From Lachnospiraceae bacterium (GTDB taxonomy: Bacteria; Bacillota; Clostridia; Lachnospirales; Lachnospiraceae): a stretch of 58,996 nucleotides of DNA. The stretch covers positions 1-58,996 of the forward strand of contig CAJTFW010000015.1 in assembly GCA_910575445.1 (NCBI GenBank), written 5' to 3'. The notes beneath the pieces are model-generated. The model saw nothing but the letters and a program-made list of their open reading frames with translations. It was not told where the DNA came from and searched no databases. A program made the translations under genes and the position numbers. Positions 51,009-58,983 of the stretch are shown piece by piece; position 1 is the stretch's first letter; each line of letters starts with the position of its first letter.

Positions 51009-51314
51009 GTGTGAACGCTGCAAACATTTTCGTATGCCTTACTGTCTTAAACAGTTGGGTTGATTGGCTTCTTTAGTTTACGTTTGCATTTGTTATTTTG
51101 GATTCGGTCTGAATCCCTTACCCATATTCAGTTGTAATTGTCTTCATAAATCGTATATCCGTACCATGAGATGTCAATCTACTTTTCGTAAATCATAAGG
51201 TTTTGTTTTGCGTCCATTCTACGTATTAGGAACTTCCTTGTCCCTAGTTAGCAGACCATAATAATTTGGGATAAAAAAATGTTTAAAAAGTTTTCTGCCG
51301 GACTATTTTGGTGA
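51009..51314. other. 306-bp intergenic stretch, possible decayed ORF
   Basis: No intact gene, promoter pair or strong hairpin is seen. On the minus strand one frame reads, with two in-frame stops, short segments such as IDISWYGYTIYEDNYN and IWVRDSDRIQNNKCKRK. This could be a decayed small gene or chance coding-like sequence. Confidence 0.3.
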
Positions 51315-51803
51315 TCATTCAAAATAGAGGGCATCCGTACATGTTGTGGTGGTTTCTGTTTTACCATCTTGGGTGACGGAATGTGCACCTTTTACACTAT
51401 AATATTTACCTCTAGTAATCTTATATGGGCCACCTTCTACTGTAGCTGAAGAATTATTATTAACAATTTTTGTCCAATAATTAAGTGTTCCCCAACCACT
51501 AGTTCCAGTATCACTTTTATCCAGGTAAACACGTACATATACCCTTTCACTACTTCGATGAGCAAACGTAGTTCCTGAACAAATTGCATATCCAGTATCA
51601 CCATGTGTCAACTTTGAAATGCCTGCCCGAAGATAAGCTCCTTTGGCAATTCCATACCATGTGTCTGACACTTCATCATCCTGTACATCATACACATGAT
51701 AACCTGCAGGCTCTACTTCTTCTGCACAAACAGAAATACTGCTTCCAAAAAGCAATATACTTGCTAGCACAAGCGCACATTTTGTCTTCCAAACTCGGTT
51801 CAT
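51315..51803 (-). CDS. secreted hypothetical protein (DUF6147-like)
   Basis: The 162-residue protein has a signal peptide (residues 1-27, cleavage after VCA) and a beta-rich mature part with the repeated theme AYLRAGISKLTHGDTGYAIC ... GGPYKITRGKYYSVKGAHSV. The layout resembles the DUF6147 family of secreted Lachnospiraceae proteins, which has no known function; I am only moderately sure. AAGGAGG lies before the ATG. It follows the DUF4367 gene by about 70 bp. Confidence 0.65.
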   Translation of the reverse strand: MNRVWKTKCALVLASILLFGSSISVCAEEVEPAGYHVYDVQDDEVSDTWYGIAKGAYLRAGISKLTHGDTGYAICSGTTFAHRSSERVYVRVYLDKSDTGTSGWGTLNYWTKIVNNNSSATVEGGPYKITRGKYYSVKGAHSVTQDGKTETTTTCTDALYFE

Positions 51804-51874
51804 ATTATCCTCCTTTCTTTAAAATCTGTAAGCTTACAATAATATAACGATTAAGAATTACTATTTTGACAGTT

Positions 51875-52636
51875 TTAGACATTTTTTATGATAATATTCT
51901 CCAAAATCTTGATGAAATCTTCTTTTGGCATCATCCCATTAATTGAATAATAAGTATTTAAATACACAAATGATGTGGTATAGAACTCTCCGCCTTCCGA
52001 ATCATCAACTATATTTACAGGTATAGATATCCCACAAGATTCCACAATAATTGTATCTATATTTTTTCCATCAGATTGATTACTTATAGTTGAATCCTTA
52101 AAATCTTTACTAATATAAATTTGTAATTCATTTTCACTTAATTTATATTTTATAATTGCTTCATTTGTTTTTTCTCCTATATGGTATTCAAATAAATATA
52201 TTCCTTCTGGTTGATAACCCAATCTAACAGATATAACGCCTAATTTTTTTTCAACTTCTTGGCAAACATCTTCTTCATCATATTCTCTTGCAATAGCATC
52301 CGCATTATTAATTTTCGTAGTAGTATCATCCCCAACTTCTCTCTGGAATATCTCCGGCACATACACCTTATTACCACTGCTAATCACTCCCGCCCCAACG
52401 CACAACACCAATGTAGCCGCCAGTGCTGCGACCATGCGGTAGCGAATCTTTTTCTTTCGTACAACCTTTCGACGTCTCTCGGCTTCTCTATAGATATCTT
52501 CTAACTTCTCCCTTGGCATCTGAATATTTTGAAGCTCATGCATCTCCATTAGCTGCTTCTCTCTCTCATCTGCCATTGCATTTAAATCTTCTTCTATTTT
52601 CTTCTGTAGCCATTCATCATCTATGCCACATCCCAT
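51875..52636 (-). CDS. DUF4367-type membrane protein, possible anti-sigma
   Basis: The 253-residue protein has a charged, coiled cytoplasmic N-terminus (about 1-65), one membrane helix (MVAALAATLVLCVGAGVI, about 68-85) and an extracellular domain like DUF4367 (GYQPEGIYLFEY, SFVYLNTYYSINGMMPKEDF). Similar proteins in Clostridia often follow ECF sigma genes and may act as anti-sigma factors. Here two sigma genes lie 1.3 kb upstream on the same strand, separated by murG on the other strand. Confidence 0.7.
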   Translation of the reverse strand: MGCGIDDEWLQKKIEEDLNAMADEREKQLMEMHELQNIQMPREKLEDIYREAERRRKVVRKKKIRYRMVAALAATLVLCVGAGVISSGNKVYVPEIFQREVGDDTTTKINNADAIAREYDEEDVCQEVEKKLGVISVRLGYQPEGIYLFEYHIGEKTNEAIIKYKLSENELQIYISKDFKDSTISNQSDGKNIDTIIVESCGISIPVNIVDDSEGGEFYTTSFVYLNTYYSINGMMPKEDFIKILENIIIKNV

Positions 52637-52835
52637 TTTCTCACCAACCCAATCTTTAAATTCCGTTGACTTTTTTCAAATGCTATATCATAATCTAACA
52701 TAGTAGAAATTTTCACAAATACCCTCTTTACCATTTACACTACAACAAAAACCTACTTTTTAATAACTGCACTTATATCGGAACAAGATAATACTTATCA
52801 CCTGATTTAATACCAATAAAAGGAGACTGAACCTT

Positions 52836-53900
52836 ATGAAATCAATTATTCTTACCGGTGGCGGAACTGCCGGCCATGTAACCCCCAACATCGCTCTTCT
52901 TCCCCGCCTTCGTGCTGCCAATTATACTATCTCTTATATCGGCTCCACCGATGGTATCGAGAAGACCCTTATCGAAGCACAACATATCCCCTATTATGGC
53001 ATCTCCTCTGGAAAACTTCGCCGTTACTTTAGTCTAAAGAACTTTACAGACCCTTTCCGCGTTCTAAAAGGCTTTTCAGAAGCATCCCATCTTATGAAGA
53101 CCCTACGTCCTGATATCGTCTTCTCCAAAGGCGGTTTTGTCTCCGTTCCGGTTGTCCTCGCTGCCAAGCGCCATCATATCCCTGTTATCTGCCATGAATC
53201 TGACTTAACTCCCGGACTTGCCAACAAGTTAAGTATGCCTAGCGCTACCAAAATCTGCTGTAATTTCCCAGAGACCCTCTCTTATCTTCCCAAAGAAAAG
53301 GCAGTTCTAACTGGTTGCCCTATCCGAAAGGAGCTTCTAGAAGGCAGTAAAAAAGCAGCCCTTATGCTAACTGGCTTTACCTCCACCAAACCGGTTCTAA
53401 TGGTCATGGGAGGCAGCCTAGGTGCCGCTGCCATCAACCAGGCTATCCGGGCTTCCCTTCCTGACCTCCTAAAGACCTGGCAGATTATCCACCTATGTGG
53501 CAAAGGCAAACTAGACCAGTCTCTAACATCTCAAAAAGGCTATATCCAATATGAATATATCCAAAAAGAACTCCCTGACTTGTTCGCTCTCTGCGACCTT
53601 GTCATCTCCCGCGCTGGAGCCAACGCTATCTGTGAACTTTTGGCCCTTAGAAAACCAGCTCTCTTAATCCCCCTCTCTGCCCAGGCCAGCCGCGGAGACC
53701 AAATTCTTAATGCCCGCTCTTTCGAGCGCCAAGGCTTCTCCAAAGTTCTAGAAGAAGAGTCCCTAACTCCCAAGACCCTTCTAGAAGCCCTACAAGACCT
53801 CTCCACTCACCGCCAAGACTATTTAGACGCCATGCAAAAATGCCCTCAGTCTGATGCCATAGAAACCATCCTAACTCTAATCACCCAAACCACCAAATAA
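52836..53900 (+). CDS. murG: MurG, UDP-GlcNAc:lipid I glycosyltransferase
   Basis: The 354-residue GT28 enzyme has GGGTAGHVTPN (8-18), the membrane-facing loop FSKGGFVSVPVV, the second glycine loop VMGGSLGAAAINQ and SRAGANAICELLALRKP near the UDP-GlcNAc site. It adds GlcNAc to lipid I to make lipid II, at the inner face of the membrane. The form matches the clostridial MurG. It is a single gene outside any dcw cluster, with its own terminator. Its codons are pyrimidine-rich (many CTA, CTT, ATC), unlike the purine-rich plus-strand genes at 46935-50129. Confidence 0.95.
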   Translation: MKSIILTGGGTAGHVTPNIALLPRLRAANYTISYIGSTDGIEKTLIEAQHIPYYGISSGKLRRYFSLKNFTDPFRVLKGFSEASHLMKTLRPDIVFSKGGFVSVPVVLAAKRHHIPVICHESDLTPGLANKLSMPSATKICCNFPETLSYLPKEKAVLTGCPIRKELLEGSKKAALMLTGFTSTKPVLMVMGGSLGAAAINQAIRASLPDLLKTWQIIHLCGKGKLDQSLTSQKGYIQYEYIQKELPDLFALCDLVISRAGANAICELLALRKPALLIPLSAQASRGDQILNARSFERQGFSKVLEEESLTPKTLLEALQDLSTHRQDYLDAMQKCPQSDAIETILTLITQTTK

Positions 53901-53922
53901 ACAACGATTCTTATAAAGTCCT

Positions 53923-53973
53923 TACACTTTCTCCCCTGGCCTAACGTACGCGCCTTGGGAGGAAGTGTTTTTC
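53923..53973 (+). terminator. terminator of murG
   Basis: ACACTTTCTCCC (53924-53935) pairs with GGGAGGAAGTGT (53957-53968), followed by TTTTT on the plus strand. It ends right at the stop of the convergent sigma gene. Confidence 0.85.
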
Positions 53974-54504
53974 CTATCCTTCATCTCCATACTCTTTTTG
54001 ATAAGCATCCCACAACCACTTCCTTGCTCTTTCTTTCCACTTACTCACCAATCCTGAAGTCACTCCAAGCTCTTTTCCAATCGCCCGATTATCCATACCT
54101 TCTAGGCTGCTCATCATAATCGCCTCGTACCACTGTGGTTTTTCTTCTTTCAATCTTTCTAGCACCCTTTTCTTCTCTGTACAGGTCTCCTTCTTAATCA
54201 CAATCCGTCCTGGGTCTGCATGTACATCAAAGAAAAATTCCTCGCAAAGTTCAAGTCCTACATCTGTTCGATATTTTCCGCCCTTCTTGTTGTAATCTTT
54301 TGCCAGTCTCTCAGACACGCGCAAAAGCCAACTTTTTACCTGTTTTGCTGGCACATCATCCAGCTTGCCTACCAAGCGTATAAAAGTCTCTTGACAGATA
54401 TCCTCTTTTGCCTGATAATCCTTGACAAACAGTCCTATATTCCACATCACCAGCCAGTAGTATTTCTCAAAATACGTATCCAGGCAATGCTCCTTCTCCC
54501 TCAT
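53974..54504 (-). CDS. sigma-70 family (ECF-like) RNA polymerase sigma factor, copy 2
   Basis: About 176 residues from the ATG at 54504, chosen because it aligns with the start of the neighbouring paralogue (MREKEHCLDTYFEKYY against MIEKDHQIDDYFEKYK). Region 2 DYQAKEDICQETFIRLVGKL, then a region 4 helix-turn-helix MDNRAIGKELGVTSGLVSKW. It has the small two-domain layout of ECF factors. It lies 33 bp after its paralogue and converges on murG. Confidence 0.85.
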   Translation of the reverse strand: MREKEHCLDTYFEKYYWLVMWNIGLFVKDYQAKEDICQETFIRLVGKLDDVPAKQVKSWLLRVSERLAKDYNKKGGKYRTDVGLELCEEFFFDVHADPGRIVIKKETCTEKKRVLERLKEEKPQWYEAIMMSSLEGMDNRAIGKELGVTSGLVSKWKERARKWLWDAYQKEYGDEG

Positions 54505-54537
54505 AAATATCCACACCCACTAACCAAGTCCCCTGTC

Positions 54538-55068
54538 TCAGCCCTTTTTCACGTACTCCTCCTCATAAGCTTTTTGAAGCCATTTTCTGCCTTTATGCTT
54601 CCACAGACTAACAAGCCCAGAATTTACGCCTAACTTCTTTGCAATCTCATAATTATTCATATTTTCCAGAGAACTCATTACAATCGCTTCATACCAGTTA
54701 CGGTTTATCTCTTTTAAGCGCTTTAGAACAATCTGTCTCTTTGCAGACTGCTCCCTCTCCACCACAATCTTTACTGGGTCCACATTTTCATCGGTCAAAA
54801 ATTCTTCGCTAATCTCAAGACCTAGATTGGTCTTGCGTCTTCCACCTTTTCTTAGATGGTCAATCGCTAAATGTTTAGAAACACGCAAAAGCCAGGGCCT
54901 CACTTTCTTAGGCGGTACTTTATCTAGCCGCAACAAAAGACGTGAAAATGCTTCCTGGCAAATATCCTGCGCTTCATGATAGTCCTTTACAATAACATAT
55001 ACATTACGTATCACTAAGTCTTTATATTTCTCAAAGTAATCATCAATCTGATGATCCTTTTCTATCAT
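54538..55068 (-). CDS. sigma-70 family (ECF-like) RNA polymerase sigma factor, copy 1
   Basis: The 176-residue protein has region 2 DYHEAQDICQEAFSRLLLRL with RPWLLRVSKHLAIDHLRKGG, and region 4 MNNYEIAKKLGVNSGLVSLW. It is clearly homologous to the next gene along the whole length (roughly half identical by eye), so the two arose by tandem duplication and then diverged. It lies 6 bp after the HIT gene, in the same direction. Confidence 0.85.
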   Translation of the reverse strand: MIEKDHQIDDYFEKYKDLVIRNVYVIVKDYHEAQDICQEAFSRLLLRLDKVPPKKVRPWLLRVSKHLAIDHLRKGGRRKTNLGLEISEEFLTDENVDPVKIVVEREQSAKRQIVLKRLKEINRNWYEAIVMSSLENMNNYEIAKKLGVNSGLVSLWKHKGRKWLQKAYEEEYVKKG

Positions 55069-55074
55069 TCGTAA

Positions 55075-55488
55075 TCAACACCCTCTCACTAGCCGTTCCA
55101 CCTCTTGCATCTCTTCAGGGGTTGTTGTCTTTGGCTCCCATAAAATACCAGCCTTATCGCCTTTATAGCGTGGAATCAGATGCATATGAAAATGAAAAAC
55201 TGTCTGTCCGGCAACTTCTCCATTGTTCTGTACCAGATTAAATCCGTCTGCCTTCAATGCTTTCTTCATTCTAGAAGCAATTAATTTTGCAGTCACCAAA
55301 GCCTTTGCTCCCAAAGTGTCATCTAGTGCAAATAAATCTGCAAAATGTGCTTTGGGAATCAACAGTGCATGTCCTTTTGTCGCTGGCCCCAAGTCCAGAA
55401 TCACGCGAAAATCCTCATCCTCATAAAGTGTTGTCGACGGAATCTCTCCAGCTGCAATCTTACAAAAAATACAGTTATTATCTACCAT
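55075..55488 (-). CDS. HIT family hydrolase
   Basis: About 137 residues from the ATG at 55488 (AGGAGG 7 nt upstream). It has the histidine triad FHFHMHLIPR and the CxxC start CIFCKIAAGEIPST. HIT proteins of this branch (Hint-like) hydrolyse nucleoside phosphoramidates or dinucleotides. The two Spo0A boxes lie 54-70 bp upstream, between this gene and the divergent kinase, so both may respond. Confidence 0.93.
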   Translation of the reverse strand: MVDNNCIFCKIAAGEIPSTTLYEDEDFRVILDLGPATKGHALLIPKAHFADLFALDDTLGAKALVTAKLIASRMKKALKADGFNLVQNNGEVAGQTVFHFHMHLIPRYKGDKAGILWEPKTTTPEEMQEVERLVRGC

Positions 55489-55541
55489 AATAACCCTCCT
55501 ATCCACGTTTGTAAATGTTTAAATTTTATTTACGGCAAATT

Positions 55542-55559
55542 ATGTCGAAAGTTGTCGAA
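55542..55559 (+). promoter_or_regulatory. tandem Spo0A boxes
   Basis: ATGTCGAA (55542-55549) and TTGTCGAA (55552-55559) are 10 bp apart in the same orientation. The second matches the Spo0A box consensus exactly. The boxes lie about 45-62 bp upstream of the predicted start of the kinase transcript, the usual place for Spo0A activation. Confidence 0.75.
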
Positions 55560-55568
55560 CGATTTTAT

Positions 55569-55597
55569 TTGCCAATTTTTGACACTTCTGTTATATT
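55569..55597 (+). promoter_or_regulatory. promoter of the orphan histidine kinase
   Basis: Plus strand: -35 TTGCCA (55569-55574), 17-bp spacer, -10 TATATT (55592-55597). Start near 55604 gives a short leader before the ATG at 55617. The poor -35 fits an activated promoter. Confidence 0.65.
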
Positions 55598-55616
55598 GAA
55601 ACCAGGGAGTGATGAT

Positions 55617-56366
55617 ATGCTAACATACGACGAACAGGAAAAAATGGAACGTTTGATGGCAAAAGACGAGAACTTCCATGAACTGATTACGGCAATGAAA
55701 AAGGATTACCATCTTACCCTTTCTCAAATCTCACATGAAATTCGGAATCCACTCACTTATGTGAACAGCTCCATCCAGTGGATACAAAAGCTGCACCCGG
55801 AGGTCGAAGACTTTGAGTTTTGGGACCAGATAAAAAGTGATATTCAATATTTGAGAACACTTTTAGATGATATCTCTACCTTTAACAATGGAGAACAATT
55901 AACTATCAGCAAGATTGACCCACGAGAATTTGCCTGCGACTTAAAAGACTCGCTTCTTTCAGAGCTTTTAGCCAAACATATCCCTCTGTTAATCAAGCTG
56001 GATGATACTTATCCAGATTTTTATGGAGACCCGATACGTCTAAAGCAAGCATTTATCAATCTGATTAAAAATTCTATGGAGTCTATCACAGAACGAGGGC
56101 GTATTACGCTAAAAGTTTTTACTCACGACAAACGGCTTATGATAGCTGTCAAAGACAATGGCTGCGGTATTACAGAGGAACAGCAGCAAACGGTCTTTCG
56201 TCCTTTTGTAACCTACAAAGAAAATGGTACAGGGCTTGGGCTTTCCATTGTTCGACGCATTATTCTAGCACACAATGGCACCATTCATCTGCGCTCTACA
56301 GTAGGAAAAGGCACTGAAGTTCAAGTACATCTACCATTACTGCCAACATCTCATATTTGTATATAA
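55617..56366 (+). CDS. soluble orphan histidine kinase (sporulation-kinase-like)
   Basis: About 249 residues from the ATG at 55617 (AGGGAGTG upstream). There is no membrane segment or PAS domain; only a short N-terminus, the H-box LSQISHEIRNPLTYVNSSI (phospho-His), N-box FINLIKNSMESI, G-box DNGCGI and GTGLGLSIV. No response regulator gene is adjacent. Such orphan kinases in spore-formers often feed the Spo0A pathway; the Spo0A boxes just upstream support a feedback link. This remains inference. Confidence 0.9.
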   Translation: MLTYDEQEKMERLMAKDENFHELITAMKKDYHLTLSQISHEIRNPLTYVNSSIQWIQKLHPEVEDFEFWDQIKSDIQYLRTLLDDISTFNNGEQLTISKIDPREFACDLKDSLLSELLAKHIPLLIKLDDTYPDFYGDPIRLKQAFINLIKNSMESITERGRITLKVFTHDKRLMIAVKDNGCGITEEQQQTVFRPFVTYKENGTGLGLSIVRRIILAHNGTIHLRSTVGKGTEVQVHLPLLPTSHICI

Positions 56367-56397
56367 TTATCCCAGACGGGTTTTGTGGAGGAGACGG

Positions 56398-56997
56398 TTA
56401 TTCTCTGTTATCCTCTCCTCTTATAAAACCTGCTTCGACATTTTTCTCAATTAACTTTTTTATATAATCCCACAAAAGTTCAGAACCTTCATGTGTCTTA
56501 GAATTTCTCTCCATAATCTGACGTTTACAGACGTTATGTTCCACCCAGGATTTTCCCTTCGACTGGTCGTTTAGGCATACAGGTTGAATCTTGTCCAACA
56601 TATTGGCAAATTTAGCTTCCGGTGTCTCCATCGCTTCAAATTCATCCCACAACGCTCTTAGATACTTCCTCTGGTCTTCTGGCAATAACCCATAGATACG
56701 GTCTGCAGCTTTTAATTCCCGCTCTTTTTTGGTCTGATTTCCTGTCTGGTCATAGGCGTAGGTATCTCCCGCATCGATTTCCACCAAGTCATGTGTTAGA
56801 ACCATCATAATGGTCTTTGGCACATCTATCTTCTCATTGGCATATTCACTGAGTATCATACACATCATCGCCAAGTGCCATGCATGTTCTGCGTCAGTCT
56901 CCTTGCGGCTTCCATCTGCTAGATAGGTCTGCCGAATAATCTCTTTTTGTTTGTCAATCTCCATCAGAAATGCCAACTGCTGTCTCAACCTGTCCAT
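56398..56997 (-). CDS. HD domain phosphohydrolase (YfbR-like)
   Basis: The 199-residue HD protein has DAEHAWHLAMMCMILSEYAN and LTHDLVEIDAGDTYAYD, the metal-binding HD motif set, with KFANMLDKIQPV further on. It resembles 5'-deoxynucleotidases of the HD_3 group, which remove phosphate from dNMPs. The start has AAGGAGG 9 nt upstream and lies within the last 44 nt of the GIY-YIG gene. Confidence 0.88.
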   Translation of the reverse strand: MDRLRQQLAFLMEIDKQKEIIRQTYLADGSRKETDAEHAWHLAMMCMILSEYANEKIDVPKTIMMVLTHDLVEIDAGDTYAYDQTGNQTKKERELKAADRIYGLLPEDQRKYLRALWDEFEAMETPEAKFANMLDKIQPVCLNDQSKGKSWVEHNVCKRQIMERNSKTHEGSELLWDYIKKLIEKNVEAGFIRGEDNRE

Positions 56998-57331
56998 TGC
57001 TGTCTTCCTCCTTCGCCAGACACACCTCTAGCGTTATCTCCCTGCAAGGCTTATACTTCCCTTTGTCTATCTGATTCACTAACTCTGGATGCAGAAGCAA
57101 TTCCTCTTTTTTCTCGCGCCGAAGCTGCTTGATATAATACTCAAGCCTTCCAGCCTCTGACCAGTTATCCGTCTCCCAGACCATCTCTAATGCTTTCATT
57201 GGATGGCTTTTAGTGTATTTCGCAGCCGTCTTCTTTTTATAATAATGTGCGCATATCCGCTGCCTAATATCTTTGGCAATCCCTGTATAGAGTGACTGGT
57301 CTTCACAGCGCAGCATATAGATATATGGCAT
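56954..57331 (-). CDS. GIY-YIG nuclease family protein (UPF0213-like)
   Basis: About 125 residues from the ATG at 57331 (TGATG overlap with the acetyltransferase stop). The GIY-YIG domain shows YIYMLRCEDQSLYTGIAKD and RICAHYYKKKTAAKYTKSHP, then EAGRLEYYIKQLRR. Standalone proteins of this type are single-domain, of uncertain role in DNA metabolism. The C-terminal 15 residues are coded inside the start of the HD gene. Confidence 0.88.
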   Translation of the reverse strand: MPYIYMLRCEDQSLYTGIAKDIRQRICAHYYKKKTAAKYTKSHPMKALEMVWETDNWSEAGRLEYYIKQLRREKKEELLLHPELVNQIDKGKYKPCREITLEVCLAKEEDSNGQVETAVGISDGD

Positions 57332-57855
57332 CACTCCTCTCTCTCCATCACCATATGAATACGATTCCAGATCTCTCCATGATACTCTATGGCATGGTCT
57401 TCTATCTTATCATCGCGAAATCCAACTTTTTGATAGCAAGCGTGTGCCCGCGGATTGCAATCAAATACTCCAAGCGTCACTTTTGATACATGCAGTATAT
57501 CAAAAGCATACTTTACTGCCAACTCCACCATCTGTTGACCAAGTCCCTGTCCGCGTCTGGCATCATCCACTACAATCATCCCCAGATGAGCCGAGTTTTT
57601 CTGATAATCTGCCCAAATACAAAAATGGCCAATGACTTCTCCCTGAGCATCAACACCTGCCATTACCCACTCGTCATCCGCCTCTTCTCTTTCTTTCATG
57701 CGTGTTATTATCTGCTCCTGCGTCAAAGGATACGTAAATGTCTTGGCACACCACATAGTCATCACACGCTCATCTGTAAGCCATGAAAGGAGTTTCTCTG
57801 CATCAATACGTTTAAATGGTCTTAAACGAATAATTCCTATCCCCTCCAAATTCAA
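57331..57855 (-). CDS. GNAT family N-acetyltransferase
   Basis: Up to 174 residues in the open frame. GNAT motif A is LGMIVVDDARRGQGLGQQMV (acetyl-CoA loop RRGQGLG) and a C-terminal HACYQKVGF. The usual family start MIRLRPFKR would be at the ATT at 57834, which sits 6 nt after GGAGGGG; the only standard starts (TTG at 57855 and 57849) have no site. Substrate unknown. It is the first of three overlapping genes (acetyltransferase, GIY-YIG, HD). Confidence 0.88.
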   Translation of the reverse strand: MNLEGIGIIRLRPFKRIDAEKLLSWLTDERVMTMWCAKTFTYPLTQEQIITRMKEREEADDEWVMAGVDAQGEVIGHFCIWADYQKNSAHLGMIVVDDARRGQGLGQQMVELAVKYAFDILHVSKVTLGVFDCNPRAHACYQKVGFRDDKIEDHAIEYHGEIWNRIHMVMEREE

Positions 57856-58089
57856 TTTTTTTAATCATAGCAATTTCCTTTAAAAAAGTCAAGAATATGC
57901 ATATAAATTTGGCAAAACCTTTTCGATTTTTTTCCAGTTTTCTATGTGTTATATGGGAGACATTATCCGAAAAATCTTGAACTTTACAAGGCTTTCCATT
58001 CTATTTATGGGGTTTCGGGCATTTATCCTGTTATCTGCAATGTATTTTCTCTATGCTTTGAAACTATTACGATATTCGATTTTAATTGA
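57856..58089. other. intergenic stretch, no gene seen
   Basis: AT-rich. A plus-strand frame open across 57944-58246 has no ribosome binding site and overlaps the next gene out of frame. No clear terminator or promoter pair is found. Confidence 0.5.
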
Positions 58090-58983
58090 TTATGTCAACT
58101 GCATAACTTCCATCTCAAGTTTTCTTAAATCTTCAAGAGATAATGCCGGAACACACTCTGCAATTTCTTCAAGCGACATTTTTCCTTTTCTTATCAATTT
58201 TTCTGCTGTTTTCCTTGCTTCACTATTTTTAATATCTTCTGCGTAAGCTTCCAAAACTTGTTCATCATCAAACAATGTCATCATAATATCTACAACCTCC
58301 TGTTCTTTATTTTCAAGATATTCTTTTAATATATTCCTGTCTTTACAGACACGAATAGTTTCTATTATTGCTTCCTTTGTCTGACCACATTTCATTCTCT
58401 GTTCATTATATACCTTACAGAATATAATATATTGCCCAATTATGTTGTTCTCATCCTCCTGATAAAGTACCCTGACCTCTACATCTACAGCTATTTTTTC
58501 ACCATCAAAAAAATCTTTTGAGAGTGATATGATGTTAGGCGGGTTCTTTGGCTTTGCACCCGTAAATATCACATATAATTCAGGCTTTGGCATATTTACC
58601 TTTTTCGTGCCATACAGATTTTGTTTGGTACGCTTAAAAAAATCGTGGTAAGTCTGTATCAGATACATTAACGCACGTATTATGATATTCAATGTCCATG
58701 TTGACTGACTCTCAACCAGTACGACAAGTCTGCCATCAACCGAAAAGCCAAGGTCATTGTAGTTTGCATCCACCAGTATATGCTTAATGGTAACATCTTT
58801 TATATCATCTTCCGTCACACTGTCATCTTCTGGATGAAGTGCTTTATACAGTTGCAGCAGATATTTTTTGTCCTGAATTGAACCTCTCATGGCTAAAGCC
58901 ACGAGATTCTTGGGAATTCCATACGAATGTACAGATATTGACCAAGCTAACCCCATAGTTCCTACGGTTTTTATATGTGTCAT
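58090..58983 (-). CDS. Rpn/PD-(D/E)XK nuclease family protein
   Basis: The 297-residue frame contains the Rpn/transposase-like PD-(D/E)XK core: VDANYNDLGFSVDGRLVVLV ESQ (about 72-94), then NIIIRALMYLIQTYHDFF and a C-terminal helical tail. Rpn proteins nick DNA and promote RecA-independent recombination; many copies are mobile or variable between strains. The N-terminus is unsure: the ATG at 58983 has a weak site and the next ATG (about 58890) has none; the gene may be truncated or continue beyond the window. Confidence 0.8.
   Translation of the reverse strand: MTHIKTVGTMGLAWSISVHSYGIPKNLVALAMRGSIQDKKYLLQLYKALHPEDDSVTEDDIKDVTIKHILVDANYNDLGFSVDGRLVVLVESQSTWTLNIIIRALMYLIQTYHDFFKRTKQNLYGTKKVNMPKPELYVIFTGAKPKNPPNIISLSKDFFDGEKIAVDVEVRVLYQEDENNIIGQYIIFCKVYNEQRMKCGQTKEAIIETIRVCKDRNILKEYLENKEQEVVDIMMTLFDDEQVLEAYAEDIKNSEARKTAEKLIRKGKMSLEEIAECVPALSLEDLRKLEMEVMQLT

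Noticed and set aside
57944-58246. Hydrophobic plus-strand ORF of 100 codons
   Set aside because: No ribosome binding site, AT-rich composition and out-of-frame overlap with the nuclease gene.
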